From Brevundimonas albigilva (GTDB taxonomy: Bacteria > Pseudomonadota > Alphaproteobacteria > Caulobacterales > Caulobacteraceae), in NCBI RefSeq assembly GCF_023503965.1, contig NZ_CP097298.1, positions 2,001,001-2,065,000 on the forward strand: a stretch of 64,000 bases of DNA. Direction: 5' to 3'. A program made the position numbers and the translations under genes. Of the stretch, positions 1 to 9,205 are shown piece by piece; the stretch's first letter is position 1; each line of letters opens with the position of its first letter. Below the pieces are notes generated by a model, which was not told the DNA's origin, made no database searches, and saw only the letters and a program-made list of their open reading frames with translations.

Positions 1-60
1 CGCCTACTGGAAGATCGCCTATGGCTGCGTCGCTAGCGGCCCTTCAACATGTAAGGCGCG

Positions 61-1262
61 CTACAGCCGCTCGAACACCGTCTCGATGACCCGGCGATAG
101 ACGCCGGTCAGGGCCTCCAGTTCGGCGACGGGCACCCGTTCGTCGATCTGGTGCATGGTCTGGCCGACCAGGCCCAGTTCCAGCACCGGGCACAGGGCGC
201 GGATGAAGCGGGCGTCGGAGGTGCCGCCGGTGGTGGAGGCCTCGGGGCGGCGGCCGGTCTCGGCCTCCACGGCGTCCTGGACCGCCTCGACGAAGGGGCC
301 GGGTTCGGTCAGGAAGGCGTTGCCCGAGCACAGGTGCTCCAGCTCGATGCGCAGGCCGGTCTCGGCCTGGACGGCGCCGGCCTCGCGGTTCAGCCAGTCG
401 ATCAGGTCGTCGCCGGTATGGCTGGGGTTGAAGCGGATGTTCAGCCGCGCGCGCGCCTGGGCCGGGATGATGTTGGTCGCCGGATTGCCGACGTCGATGG
501 TGGTGATCTCCAGGTTCGAGGGGGAAAGCCCTCATAGCCGTCGTCCAGCACATGGTCGTTCAGCCGCGTCATCAGGCGGGCGATCACCGGGGCCGGATTG
601 GCCGCGCGCTCGGGATAGGCGACGTGGCCCTGCTTGCCGTGGACCGTGATCCAGCTGTTCAGCGAGCCGCGCCGACCGACCTTGATCATGTCGCCCAGGT
701 GCTGGGACGACGAGGGTTCGCCCACCACGCAGGCGTCGATGACCTCGCCCTCGGCGGCCAGGGTCTCGACCACCCGCTTGGTGCCGTGCAGGGCCGGGCC
801 CTCCTCGTCGCCGGTGATCAGGAAGGACAGGCTGCCCCCCAGCGCAGCGTCATCGGCCTCGCCCTCGGCCAGCACGCGCGACACGGCCGCGACCCAGGCG
901 GCGATCCCGCCCTTCATGTCCACTGCGCCCCGGCCATAGAGGACGCCGTCGCGGACCTCGGCCTCGAACGGCTGGGAGGACCACTGCTCGGCCGGCCCCG
1001 TCGGCACCACGTCCGTATGACCGGCGAAGCACAGGTTGGGGCCGGCCGTCCCGCGCCGGGCGTACAGGTTCTCGATCCGCGCATGATCGCCGGTTCCGCC
1101 CGGTCCTTCGAAGGTCAGGCGGCGGCAGGTGAAGCCCAGCGCCGTCAGACGCCGCTCCAGCACGTCCATGGCCCCCTCGTCGGCGGGGGTGACCGACGGG
1201 ATGCGGATCAGGTCGCGGGTCAGTTCGACAGGATCGATCACGGGAATTGATGCGCGGCTCAT
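61..1262 (-). CDS. dapE: succinyl-diaminopimelate desuccinylase (frameshifted in this sequence)
   Basis: Zinc M20 hydrolase that removes succinate from N-succinyl-LL-diaminopimelate in the lysine and peptidoglycan DAP pathway, cytoplasmic. Visible motifs are the first metal ligand block [12 protein letters not shown], the bridging Asp block [11 protein letters not shown], the catalytic Glu block ITGDEEGPA and VVGEPSSS. The C-terminal part, ending in VIETVFERL, is in another frame. The shift lies in a run of five G at 520-524; one extra base restores a protein of about 400 residues, the family length. I start at the ATG at 1262 (MSRASIPV), which leaves only a short gap to the divergent cupin gene. 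Function is secure; the shift is probably a sequencing error. Confidence 0.93.
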
Positions 1263-1303
1263 GCCGCTATGCTTTAGGAGCATACCGCACCCGCGAGAAG
1301 CCC

Positions 1304-1780
1304 ATGCCCAGGATCGACATCGACACCGCGCCGCGCGGCGACGGCACGACCTATCCCGAGGAATTCGCCGGGCCCTGCAAGCCGCGCCGCCGGTGGAAGC
1401 TGGGCGACGCGGCGGGCCTGGACCAGTTCGGGGTCAACCTGCTGCGCCTGCCCGCCGGCGCCTGGTCCAGCCAGCGCCATTGGCACGCGGCCGAGGACGA
1501 GTTCGTCTGGGTGATCGAGGGCGAGGTGGTGCTGGTCGAGGCGGATGGCGAGACGGTGCTGCGCGCCGGCGACTGCGCCGGCTTCAAGGCCGGCGTCCCC
1601 AACGGCCACAAGATCGAGAACCGATCCGGCGCCGAGGCGGTTCTGCTGGAGGTCGGCACGCGCAGCCCGACCGTCACCCCTTGCGACTATCCCGACATCG
1701 ACATGGTCCTGCCCCAGGGCGCGGACCGCTATTTCCACCGGGATGGGACGCCCTATCCGAAGTATCCCCGAAGACCGTGA
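1304..1780 (+). CDS. cupin domain protein
   Basis: 158-residue single-domain cupin. A double-stranded beta-barrel metal-site pattern is visible: the [16 protein letters not shown] block carries the two His and the Glu, and the second cupin motif is around [10 protein letters not shown]. Such proteins are sugar-related or general small-molecule binders or enzymes; the substrate cannot be read from the sequence. The start at 1304 (MPRIDIDT) is chosen over an upstream in-frame ATG because that one runs into the divergent dapE start. Its stop TGA overlaps the GTG start of the following MFS gene, so the two are translationally coupled. Confidence 0.82.
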   Translation: MPRIDIDTAPRGDGTTYPEEFAGPCKPRRRWKLGDAAGLDQFGVNLLRLPAGAWSSQRHWHAAEDEFVWVIEGEVVLVEADGETVLRAGDCAGFKAGVPNGHKIENRSGAEAVLLEVGTRSPTVTPCDYPDIDMVLPQGADRYFHRDGTPYPKYPRRP

Positions 1781-3069
1781 CCGCAGAATCCATCGACACC
1801 GGCTCGCCGACGCCGCCCGCTCCGCCCGCCCCTCCAGAAGGTCCCGCCAGTCCGTGGGGCATCCGCGACTTCCGCCTGCTGTGGTTCGGCCGGGTCGTGG
1901 CCGTGCTGGCCATCCAGATCCAGTCGTCGGCCCTGTTGTGGCAGGTCTATGAGATCGCGCGGCGGGATCATCCGATCGAACAGGCCAGCCTGTATCTGGG
2001 GCTGGTCGGCCTGTGCCAGTTCCTGCCGCTGCTGGCCTTCACCCTGCCGGCCGGGGCGATGGCGGATCGGCGCGACCGCAAGCGCACGGTGTGGATCTCC
2101 ATCCTGGTCGAGGCGGCCTGCGCGACGGCCTTCCTGCTGATGGCGCTGCACGGTTCGCCGCCGCTGTGGGGTCTGCTGGCGGTCGCCGCCCTGTTCGGCG
2201 CGGCGCGCGCCTTCCTGGCCCCGGCCAGCCAGGCCTTCCTGCCGATGGTGGTGGGGCGTCGCGCCCTGCCGCCGGCCATCGCGGCCCAGTCCATCGCCTT
2301 CCAGACCGGCGCCATCGCGGGTCCCGCCCTGGGCGGGGTGATCGTGGGGCGCAGCGTGCCGTTCGCCTATGCCGTGGCGCTGGGGATGTTCCTGCTGGCC
2401 GTCGCCGCCTTCGTCCTGATCCGCACCAGCGGCAAGCCCGCCCCGCAGGAGCACAGGCTGTCGCCGGTGGATTCGGTGAAGGAGGGCCTGGCCTACGTCT
2501 GGAAGACCAAGATCGTGCTGGGCGCCATCTCGCTGGACCTGATCGTGGTCCTGATGGCCGGCGTGGCCCTGCTGACGCCGATCTTCGCGCGCGACATCCT
2601 GCATGTGGGGCCGGAAGGGTTCGGCCTGCTGCGCGCGGCGTTCGGGGTCGGGGCGATGGCCGTGGCCATCTATCTGAGCCGCTTTCCCATCGTGCGGCAC
2701 GGCGGGCGCTGGATGTTCGCGGCGGTGGCGGTGTTCGGCCTGTGCACCCTGACCTTCGGCCTGTCCAAGATCGTCTGGCTCAGCGCCCTGGCGCTGTTCA
2801 TCGGCGGCGGGGCGGACATGATCAGCGTCAACATCCGCCAGACCCTGATCCAGCTGGCCACGCCCGACCACATGCGCGGGCGGGTGTCGTCGGTCTCCAT
2901 GCTGTTCATCGGCGCCTCGAACGAGCTGGGCGAGGCCTATTCCGGCGTCATGGTGCGGCTGCTGGGCGCGATCGGCGCGGCGGTGTTCGGCGGCTTCGGC
3001 GCCCTGGCCGCCACGGGCGCCTGGGCGGCGATGTTCCCGGGGCTGAGGAAGGCGGATCGGCTGAGTTAG
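1777..3069 (+). CDS. MFS transporter, MFS_3 / EntS-like exporter
   Basis: 430-residue integral membrane protein with about 12 hydrophobic segments. The N-terminal signature DFRLLWFGR and the loop MADRRDRKR (motif A between TM2 and TM3) place it in the MFS_3 group that includes the enterobactin exporter EntS and macrolide exporters. Role inferred as efflux of an unknown compound. It starts with GTG at 1777, overlapping the cupin stop (GTGA), which suggests that the two form one operon. A palindromic repeat follows directly after the stop. Confidence 0.85.
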   Translation: MTAESIDTGSPTPPAPPAPPEGPASPWGIRDFRLLWFGRVVAVLAIQIQSSALLWQVYEIARRDHPIEQASLYLGLVGLCQFLPLLAFTLPAGAMADRRDRKRTVWISILVEAACATAFLLMALHGSPPLWGLLAVAALFGAARAFLAPASQAFLPMVVGRRALPPAIAAQSIAFQTGAIAGPALGGVIVGRSVPFAYAVALGMFLLAVAAFVLIRTSGKPAPQEHRLSPVDSVKEGLAYVWKTKIVLGAISLDLIVVLMAGVALLTPIFARDILHVGPEGFGLLRAAFGVGAMAVAIYLSRFPIVRHGGRWMFAAVAVFGLCTLTFGLSKIVWLSALALFIGGGADMISVNIRQTLIQLATPDHMRGRVSSVSMLFIGASNELGEAYSGVMVRLLGAIGAAVFGGFGALAATGAWAAMFPGLRKADRLS

Positions 3070-3072
3070 AAA

Positions 3073-3206
3073 TCTCCCTCCCCTTCATGGGGAGGGACGG
3101 CGAAGCGAAGCGCAGCCGGGTGGGGAAGTGTGAGACCTCGCTCACGCCCTTACGGGCCCCACCCTGATCGCTGCGCGATCGTCCCTCCCCATGAAGGGGA
3201 GGGAGA
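3073..3206. repeat. palindromic double-hairpin intergenic repeat (copy 1)
   Basis: Inverted repeat between the convergent MFS and dcd genes. The left end (TCTCCCTCCCCTTCATGGGG and onward) is the reverse complement of the right end (3181-3206). Each end is itself a small hairpin around TTCATG / CATGAA. Inner arms GGGTGGGG and CCCCACCC also pair. The layout matches the elements at 4728, 5771 and 33941 though the sequences differ. It could also act as a bidirectional terminator. Confidence 0.85.
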
Positions 3207-3209
3207 AGC

Positions 3210-4232
3210 TCACCACGGCCTGAAGTGCTTCGACAGCTTCAGGCCCTGGCTCTGGTAGTGGCTGCCGCTCTCGCCATACAGGCGGCTGGGGCGTTCCGTC
3301 AGCGGCTCATAGACCAGCCTCGCGACGATCTGGCCGTGCTCCAGCAGGAAGGGCGTGTCGTGGGTGCGGACTTCCAGCACGCCCTTCGACCCCGCGCCGT
3401 GCGCCTCGTCCGTGCCGAAGCCGGGATCGAAGAAGCCGGCGTAGTGGACGCGGAATTCGCCGACCGACGGATCGATCGGCGTCATCTCGGCGGCCTGATC
3501 GACCGGGATCTCCACGTCGTCCGACGACGCCAGGATGTAGAACTCGCCCGGATCCAGCAGCAGTTCGCCGCGCCGCAGGGACAGCGGCTCCCAGAAGTCG
3601 CGCGGGTCGTGGCCGTCGATGTGGTCCAGATCGACCACCCCGGCGTGGCGCCGGCCGCGGAAGCCGACGATCTCGCCGCCCTGCAGGTCGACGCCGACGC
3701 TGCGGGTCTCCAGCTTCGGCGGCTCGCCCGCCTTCAGACGCAGCTGGTTCAGGCGGGTGCCGGGACGGACCAGGATGGAGAAGGTCTGGGGCGCGATCTC
3801 CAGATACAGCGGCCCGTCATAGCCCTCGTCCACGTCGTCGAAACTGGCGCCGCGATCCGTCAACAGCCGCACGAAGACGTCGACGCGCCCGGTCGAGCTC
3901 TTGGGGTTGGCGCGCGCGATCAGCCCCTGGGGCAGGCTGAGCCGCTCCTGCAGGCGGGCGATATAGACGCAGCCCTTCTCCAGCACCACGCCGGCCCCTG
4001 TGATGTCGATGGCGTGCATGGCCACGTCGGCGATCCGCTCCTCGACCTTGCGCTGGCCGGGCAGGAAGGAGGCGCGCACCCGCCAGGCGCGGTCGGACAG
4101 GCGCAGGTCCAGGCTGGCGGGCTGGACCTGGTCAGGGTCGAACGGCGTGTCCGACGTGATCGCCCCCGTGGCGATCAGGGTCTCGATCGACTGGGCGGGC
4201 AGGATGCCGGGGCGGGGCGTCTGGAAGGTCAT
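3210..4232 (-). CDS. dcd: dCTP deaminase, tandem-domain (DCD_N) type
   Basis: 340 residues, about twice the length of the E. coli enzyme and typical of the alphaproteobacterial 2'-deoxycytidine 5'-triphosphate deaminase with two dUTPase-like folds. It converts dCTP to dUTP, feeding dUTPase and thymidylate synthesis. Visible: the substrate motif ANPKSSTGRVDVF around residue 120 in the first half and a second copy of the fold ending in HYQSQGLKLSKHFRPW. Start ATG at 4232 (MTFQTPRPG). It is divergent from apaG with an 81-bp shared promoter gap. Confidence 0.92.
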   Translation of the reverse strand: MTFQTPRPGILPAQSIETLIATGAITSDTPFDPDQVQPASLDLRLSDRAWRVRASFLPGQRKVEERIADVAMHAIDITGAGVVLEKGCVYIARLQERLSLPQGLIARANPKSSTGRVDVFVRLLTDRGASFDDVDEGYDGPLYLEIAPQTFSILVRPGTRLNQLRLKAGEPPKLETRSVGVDLQGGEIVGFRGRRHAGVVDLDHIDGHDPRDFWEPLSLRRGELLLDPGEFYILASSDDVEIPVDQAAEMTPIDPSVGEFRVHYAGFFDPGFGTDEAHGAGSKGVLEVRTHDTPFLLEHGQIVARLVYEPLTERPSRLYGESGSHYQSQGLKLSKHFRPW

Positions 4233-4313
4233 GCCGTCTGTCTCACACGGTTTTCGCGACTTGTCTTCAAGTCGCGCTTGCGGCCCGCGCGCGGCGGGGC
4301 GAGCATATAGCCC

Positions 4314-4721
4314 ATGCACGACGGACCTGCCTATACCGCCGAGACCAACGGCGTCCTTGTTCGGGTGCGGCCCAGTTATCTGGCCGGCCAGTCCGATCCC
4401 GAGGGCGGGCGATGGGTCTGGGCCTATCAGGTCGAGATCGTCAACCTGACGGGCGGGCCGGTTCAGCTGATGGCGCGGCGCTGGGTCATCACCGACGCCC
4501 ACGGCCATGTGGAGGAGGTGCGCGGCCCCGGGGTCGTGGGCGAACAGCCCGTCATCGCGCCGGGCGACAGCTACGCCTACGCCTCGGGCTGCCCGCTGGG
4601 GACGAACAGCGGCTCGATGGTCGGGGCCTATTACATGACGGACGCCGACGGCCGCAGCTTCGAGGCGGCCATCCCGGCCTTCTCGCTGGACACCCCCGAC
4701 GCGCGGCGCGTGCTGAACTGA
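4314..4721 (+). CDS. apaG: ApaG family protein
   Basis: 135 residues, a full-length ApaG beta-sandwich (FN3-like, also called DUF525). Hallmarks are VRVRPSYL near the N-terminus, WAYQVEIVN, the [10 protein letters not shown] strand and loop, [12 protein letters not shown], and [14 protein letters not shown]. The bacterial protein is linked to Co/Mg resistance and Ap4A levels, but its biochemical role is not settled. Divergent from dcd. Its stop is followed within a few bases by a palindromic repeat. Confidence 0.95.
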   Translation: MHDGPAYTAETNGVLVRVRPSYLAGQSDPEGGRWVWAYQVEIVNLTGGPVQLMARRWVITDAHGHVEEVRGPGVVGEQPVIAPGDSYAYASGCPLGTNSGSMVGAYYMTDADGRSFEAAIPAFSLDTPDARRVLN

Positions 4722-4727
4722 AGGTCC

Positions 4728-4879
4728 TACCCCGTGCAGCGAAGCGAAACGGGGAGGGGGACCGCGTAGCGGTGGAGGGGGCGGACGCAGGTTCCGTCGC
4801 CTGATGGTCAACACCGAGCCCGGTTCCGCCCCCTCCACCACGCTTCGCGCGGTCCCCCTCCCCGCTGCGCGGTGGAGGA
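4728..4879. repeat. palindromic double-hairpin intergenic repeat (copy 2)
   Basis: Left arm CCCCGTGCAGCGAAGCG through GGTGGAGGGGGCGGA pairs with the right arm TCCGCCCCCTCCACC through GGTCCCCCTCCCCGCTGCG. The same sequence family recurs at 5771-5937 on the other side of gcrA, with near-identical arms and an unrelated central loop. Confidence 0.88.
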
Positions 4880-5080
4880 TCAAGAGGCGGATGGGGCTGC
4901 GTCAACCCGGATGAACCGCAGCCCCGCCCCCTGGAGTCTCGCCGGCCGCTTGCGCGACCGGCGAGGAGGAAGGCGGCTCCATAGGGAGCATCTGTGACAG
5001 GACCGTGATGGCCCAAGCGAAGCGCCGCGCTCAAGTCGTGAGCGACCGCGTCGCGAACGTAGCGCCCAAGGGCGCAGCCC
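4880..5080. other. hairpin-rich non-coding stretch downstream of gcrA
   Basis: No convincing ORF. Several stems are visible: GGGGCTGCG (4893-4901) with CGCAGCCCC (4917-4925); CTCGCCGG (4938-4945) with CCGGCGAG (4958-4965); GCTCA with TGAGC (about 5029-5043); GCGAC with GTCGC (5042-5054); GCGCCC with GGGCGC (5062-5075). The last one sits just after the gcrA stop and may be its terminator. The others are unexplained; a small structured RNA is possible. I could not match the stretch to SRP RNA, RNase P or tmRNA. Confidence 0.4.
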
Positions 5081-5626
5081 TTAAATGTACCTGCGCAGGC
5101 TGCGGGCCAGGTCGCTGGCGCCGTCCTTGCCGCCGCGCTTGGTCTGCGGCTGGTAGGCGACGCGGGCGTGTTCGACGCAATAGACGCCTTCCGAGGCGCG
5201 GCGGCCGCAGAAGCTGAACTCGCGCGACGACGGGTCGCCGATCGGCCATTTGCACATGTGGGCGCCCAGGGTCATGACCGTGGCCGTGCCCGGAAGGTCC
5301 GGCACGGGGGCGGGCGCCGGGGCGGCCGGCTGGACCGGCTTGGGCTGAACCGCCTCCAGGCGGCGCGGCGCCGAAGGCTGGGCCATGCCCTGGCCTTGGG
5401 CGGGCGCGGCCGGGCGCGGCCGGGCGGTGCGGAAGGTCGTGGCGGCGGTGCGCGCCGGCTGCGACGGCGCGGCCCGGCCCGACAGGCCCAGGCGGTGCAC
5501 CTTGCCGATCACGGCGTTGCGGGTGACGCCGCCGCCCAGCTGCTTGGCGATCTGGCTGGCCGACTGGCCCTCGAGCCAGAGCTTCTTCAGCGCGCCTACG
5601 CGATCCTCGGTCCAGCCTGCGGTCAT
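5081..5626 (-). CDS. gcrA: cell cycle regulator GcrA
   Basis: 181 residues. The N-terminal GcrA DNA-binding domain is unmistakable (WTEDRVGALKKLWLEGQSA, then ASQIAKQLGG, NAVIGKVHRLGLSGRA). A Pro/Ala-rich linker follows, then the conserved C-terminal sigma70-interacting domain (CKWPIGDPSSREFSFCGRR, YCVEHARVAY). In Caulobacter GcrA acts with sigma70 at CcrM-methylated GANTC promoters to drive S-phase genes. One Gly is duplicated in the QLGGG turn relative to the usual QLGG. Start ATG 5626 (MTAGWTEDRV). Three GANTC sites, a DnaA-like site and a weak CtrA-like site lie upstream. Confidence 0.96.
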   Translation of the reverse strand: MTAGWTEDRVGALKKLWLEGQSASQIAKQLGGGVTRNAVIGKVHRLGLSGRAAPSQPARTAATTFRTARPRPAAPAQGQGMAQPSAPRRLEAVQPKPVQPAAPAPAPVPDLPGTATVMTLGAHMCKWPIGDPSSREFSFCGRRASEGVYCVEHARVAYQPQTKRGGKDGASDLARSLRRYI

Positions 5627-5645
5627 GCCACCCTCCGGCGAAATG

Positions 5646-5766
5646 GATTCAAGATGTAGCGGTCGCGGTCCCCCTCTGGGCCTTGACCTACAACTAATCG
5701 TAAACCAGCCGTTAAGAGACGCAATATGTGCGAATCGTCCTGTCCACAGAAACCAGATGTTGAATC
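5646..5766 (-). promoter_or_regulatory. gcrA promoter region with candidate CcrM, CtrA and DnaA sites
   Basis: Three GANTC sites at 5646-5650, 5732-5736 and 5762-5766. TAAA-N7-TTAA at 5701-5715 is one base off the CtrA consensus TTAA-N7-TTAA. TGTCCACAG at 5741-5749 resembles a weak DnaA box. Known biology: in Caulobacter gcrA is repressed by CtrA, activated by DnaA and affected by methylation. The sites are read from sequence only. Confidence 0.55.
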
Positions 5767-5770
5767 GATA

Positions 5771-5937
5771 CTCCCCGTGCAGCGCAGCGGAACGGGGAGG
5801 GGGACCGCGAAGCGGTGGAGGGGGCGGCCGCATCACTGGTCTTTGGATGTGATCGAAGAGAGCGACCGCCGACGCCGGTGCGGCGTCCGCCCCCTCCACC
5901 ACCCTTCGGGCGGTCCCCCTCCCCGCTGCGCGGGGAG
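5771..5937. repeat. palindromic double-hairpin intergenic repeat (copy 3)
   Basis: Same family as 4728-4879: CTCCCCGTGCAGCGCAGCG through GGTGGAGGGGGCGG on the left, and CCGCCCCCTCCACCACCC through CCCCGCTGCGCGGGGAG on the right. The outer module forms a small hairpin by itself (CTCCCCG with CGGGGAG). The central loop is different from copy 2. Confidence 0.88.
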
Positions 5938-6039
5938 GACCCAGGCCTTGCGAACCGCGACGGTCGGGCGCATCTGGCGGCGCATGACCGATCTGATCTC
6001 CATCCGTCCTTCCGGCCTGCCGCAGCCCCGGCGCTATCC

Positions 6040-6807
6040 ATGGGGATCAACTGGATCGGGGTGCGGACCCTGTACCTGCGCGAGGTGCGCCGGTTCTGGA
6101 AGGTGGGGGCGCAGACGGTGGCCGCGCCGGTGGTGACGACGCTGCTCTACATGCTGGTCTTCGTGGTGGCCCTGCAGAACGCCCGGCCGCCGCTGCACGG
6201 CACGCCCTTCGCCCTGTTCGTCGCGCCCGGCCTGATCATGATGGCCATGCTGAACAACGCCTTCGCCAACGCCTCGTCCAGCCTGATCCAGGCCAAGATC
6301 ATGGGCACGGCGACCGACTTCCTGACCCCGCCGCTCAGCCCGCTGGAGCTGACGCTGGGCTTCACCCTGGGCGCGGCGACGCGCGGCCTGGCGGTGGGCC
6401 TGGTGACGGCGATCTGCGTCCTGCCCTTCGCCCCCCTGACGATCGCCAACCTGGCCGCCGTCGTCTGGTTCGCCCTGGCCGCCAGCTTCATCATGGGCAT
6501 GGTCGGCGTCCTGGCCGGCCTGTGGAGCGAGAAGTTCGACCACCTGGCGGCGGTCCAGAACTTCATCGTCATGCCGATGACCTTCCTGTCGGGCACCTTC
6601 TACCTGGTCGACAACCTGCCCGAGCCGTTCCGGTCCATCAGCCACTTCAACCCGTTCTTCTACCTGATCGACGGCTTCCGCTACGGCTTCATCGGCCATG
6701 CCGAGAGCAATCTGACCGTGGGCGTGATCGGTTCGGCGGCCCTGATGGCGGCCATGGGCGCGATCTGCTGGCTGGTGTTCCGCTCGGGCTGGCGCCTGAA
6801 GAGCTAG
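6040..6807 (+). CDS. ABC-2 type transporter permease
   Basis: 255 residues with six hydrophobic segments, an ABC-2 (NodJ/YadH-like) permease. Typical features are the N-terminal LYLREVRRFWKVG amphipathic stretch before TM1, the FVAPGLIMMAMLNNAFAN region, and SGTFYLVDNLP with HFNPFFYLIDGFRYG before the last helices. Such permeases pair with an ATPase to export lipids, polysaccharides or drugs. No ATPase gene lies next to it here, so the partner must be elsewhere. Start chosen at ATG 6040 (MGINWIGVRTLYLREV); upstream codons run into the repeat. Confidence 0.88.
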   Translation: MGINWIGVRTLYLREVRRFWKVGAQTVAAPVVTTLLYMLVFVVALQNARPPLHGTPFALFVAPGLIMMAMLNNAFANASSSLIQAKIMGTATDFLTPPLSPLELTLGFTLGAATRGLAVGLVTAICVLPFAPLTIANLAAVVWFALAASFIMGMVGVLAGLWSEKFDHLAAVQNFIVMPMTFLSGTFYLVDNLPEPFRSISHFNPFFYLIDGFRYGFIGHAESNLTVGVIGSAALMAAMGAICWLVFRSGWRLKS

Positions 6808-6849
6808 GCGGCTACCAAGGCGGCCTCGTCTCGCAGGGGTTTTGCCGCC

Positions 6850-7869
6850 ATGTCGCTCCGTTCGCTCGTCGCCGTCGCGGCCCTGATGGCCGCCGGCCCC
6901 GCCCTGGCGCAGGAAACCCCGCCCGAGCTGCGCGAGCGCCCGGACATCGCCGCCGGCGCGGCCCAGTTCGTCAAGCCGACCAACGCCGAGCGGACCGAGG
7001 TTCTGGTCGGCTTCCTGACCCGCCTGGGCTTCACTCCCGATATCCAGACCTTCGAGGGCGGCAACGACCGCACCGGACCGATGGAGGGGGCCAACGTCGT
7101 CGTCACGGTCGGCGAGGGCGAGCGCGACATCGTGCTGACGGCCCACTACGACGCGGTGAAGCTGCGCGACGGAACCCTGTCGCAGGGCATCGTCGACAAC
7201 GTCGGCTCAGTCATGGCGATGATGGAGGCGGCCAAGACGCTGGAGATGGGGCTGGAGGGGCAGCCGGTCAGCCATCGCTTCGTCTTCGTCTTCACCGATC
7301 AGGAGGAGCTGGGACTTCTCGGCGCCAAGGCCTTCCTCGAAAGCCACGGCAAGGACCGCATCGCCGCCGTCGTCAACGCCGACGTGGCCGCCTATGGCCG
7401 CACCGTCATGTATGGCGAGAACAACGGCGAGCCGTCGCGCTTCGTGCTGGAGACCCTGCGCGCCCTGTGCGCCGAACGCGGCTTCGACTGCATGGGCTAT
7501 CCGGTCTATCCGCCCAGCGACGACCGCGCCTTTTCCGCCGCCGGCCTGCCCGTCGTGTCGCTGGGGGTCCAGGACGCGATCGGCGCCCATCAGATGTGGC
7601 TGGCCTTCAACGGCGGCGAGGACAACGGCCTGCGCGAAGGCTTCGTGCCGCCCGTCTTCCAGCGCATCCACTCCGCCGAGGACAGGATCGAGCGCCTGAA
7701 CGGACAGGACGTCGCCCGTTTCGGTCTGTTCATCGCCGACTTGGCCCTGAAACTGGATGAACGCCTGGCCGAAACGGCGCCGCCGCCGGGGGCGGAGCCG
7801 GCCGCCGCCGCCGACGATCCGGCCGACGACGCGGCCGATGTCGAGGACGAGGTCGCCCAACCCGGGTGA
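6850..7869 (+). CDS. secreted M28 family zinc peptidase
   Basis: 339 residues. Signal peptide of about 20 residues ending ALAQ. An M28 aminopeptidase-type catalytic domain follows with its metal ligands in order: TAHYDAV (His), IVDNVGS (Asp), DQEELGLLG (catalytic and metal Glu), NADVAAYG (Asp), QRIHSAED (His). It probably trims peptides in the periplasm. The last 40 residues are an acidic Ala/Asp/Pro tail without similarity I recognise. Monocistronic in appearance; a 131-bp gap separates it from argD. Confidence 0.87.
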   Translation: MSLRSLVAVAALMAAGPALAQETPPELRERPDIAAGAAQFVKPTNAERTEVLVGFLTRLGFTPDIQTFEGGNDRTGPMEGANVVVTVGEGERDIVLTAHYDAVKLRDGTLSQGIVDNVGSVMAMMEAAKTLEMGLEGQPVSHRFVFVFTDQEELGLLGAKAFLESHGKDRIAAVVNADVAAYGRTVMYGENNGEPSRFVLETLRALCAERGFDCMGYPVYPPSDDRAFSAAGLPVVSLGVQDAIGAHQMWLAFNGGEDNGLREGFVPPVFQRIHSAEDRIERLNGQDVARFGLFIADLALKLDERLAETAPPPGAEPAAAADDPADDAADVEDEVAQPG

Positions 7870-8000
7870 TCGGCCGCGCGGCCTGTCGCCGCCGGGCCGG
7901 TGTTGACTAAGGGCGTCGCGCATCCGACAACGCCTGTCCTTGTCAATCCGGCTCCGTCGCGCCCGCGCCGGGGCCGTCTCGCTTTTGGAGGTGAAGTCCC

Positions 8001-9193
8001 GTGTCCACCGAACATCTGATGGGTGTCTACAACCGTGCGCCGCTGGAAGTGGAGCGCGGGCGAGGCGCGCGTCTGTGGTCGACCGACGGGACCGAATATC
8101 TGGACTGCGTCGCCGGCATCTCGACCAACGGCCTGGGCCACGCCCATCCCGACCTGGTCCAGGCGGTCAAGGACCAGGCCGAGAAGCTGTGGCACGTGTC
8201 CAACATCTTCCGCATCCCCGGCCAGGAAGCCCTGGCCGACGCCCTGACGGCCTCCAGCTTCGCCGACGTGGTCTTCTTCACCAACTCGGGCACCGAGGCG
8301 GTGGAGTGCGCGCTGAAGACCGCGCGCAAATACCACGTCGCCAATGGCCAGCCCGAGCGGATCGACATCTACGGCTTCGACGGGTCGTTCCACGGCCGGA
8401 CCTACGGCGCCATCAACGCGGCGGCCAACCCCAGCTACACCGAGGGCTTCGGCCCGCCGATGCAGGGCTTCCACCAGCTGAAGTGGGGCGACAAGGACGC
8501 GCTGAAGGCCGCCTTCGAGAACCCGACCACCGCCGCGATCATCCTGGAGCCCGTGCAGGGCGAGGGCGGCTGCCGCGAGACGCCGGTCGAGGACCTGCGC
8601 TGGATGCGCCAGATGGCCGACGACAACGGCGTGCTGCTGATCTTCGACGAGGTCCAGTGCGGCATGGGCCGGACCGGCAAGCTGTGGGCCCATGAATGGG
8701 CCGGCATGGCGCCCGACATCATGGCCGTGGCCAAGGCCCTGGGCGGCGGCTTCCCCGTCGGCGCCTGCCTGGCCACCGCCGAGGCGGCCAAGGGCATGAC
8801 CGTGGGCGTCCACGGCTCGACCTTCGGCGGCAATCCGCTGGCGATGGCGGTGGGGCTGAAGGCCCTGTCGCTGATCGACAGCCCGGAGACGCTGGGCAAT
8901 GTCAACGAGATCGCCGGCTATCTGAAGCAGCAGCTGGCGGGCCTGCAGGAGCGCTATCCCGACGTGATCGTGGACGTCCGCGGCAAGGGGCTGCTGATCG
9001 GCGTCAAGCTGGTTCCGAACAATCGCGAGTTCATGGCCCTGGCCGCGACACGCAGAAGCTGCTGGTCGCGGGCGGCGGCGACAACTGCGTGCGCCTGCTG
9101 CCGCCCCTGAACCTGACCCTGGAAGAGGCCCGCGAGGCGATCGACAAGTTCGAGGGCGCCTGTAAGGCCGCGCGCGACGCGGTCAGCGCTTAG
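8001..9193 (+). CDS. argD: acetylornithine / succinyldiaminopimelate aminotransferase (frameshifted)
   Basis: PLP class-III aminotransferase acting on N-acetylornithine in arginine synthesis and probably on the DAP intermediate too. Motifs: [43 protein letters not shown] (PLP Asp) and [14 protein letters not shown] (PLP Lys). It starts at GTG 8001 behind a strong GGAGGTGAA ribosome site (7987-7995). The last 50 residues ([20 protein letters not shown] and onward) are in another frame; one base is missing near 9043. The restored length is about 397 residues. In related genomes argF follows directly; here a GxxExxY unit lies between. Confidence 0.94.
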
Positions 9194-9205
9194 CCGCCGA
9201 GTGTG

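Noticed and set aside
1..60. Possible end of an upstream gene
   Set aside because: All three forward frames are short and carry no recognisable family sequence, so nothing can be supported.
4880..5080. SRP RNA (ffs) or RNase P RNA
   Set aside because: The GGAGGAAGGCGG stretch only loosely resembles the SRP domain IV loop, and the conserved core of either RNA is missing.
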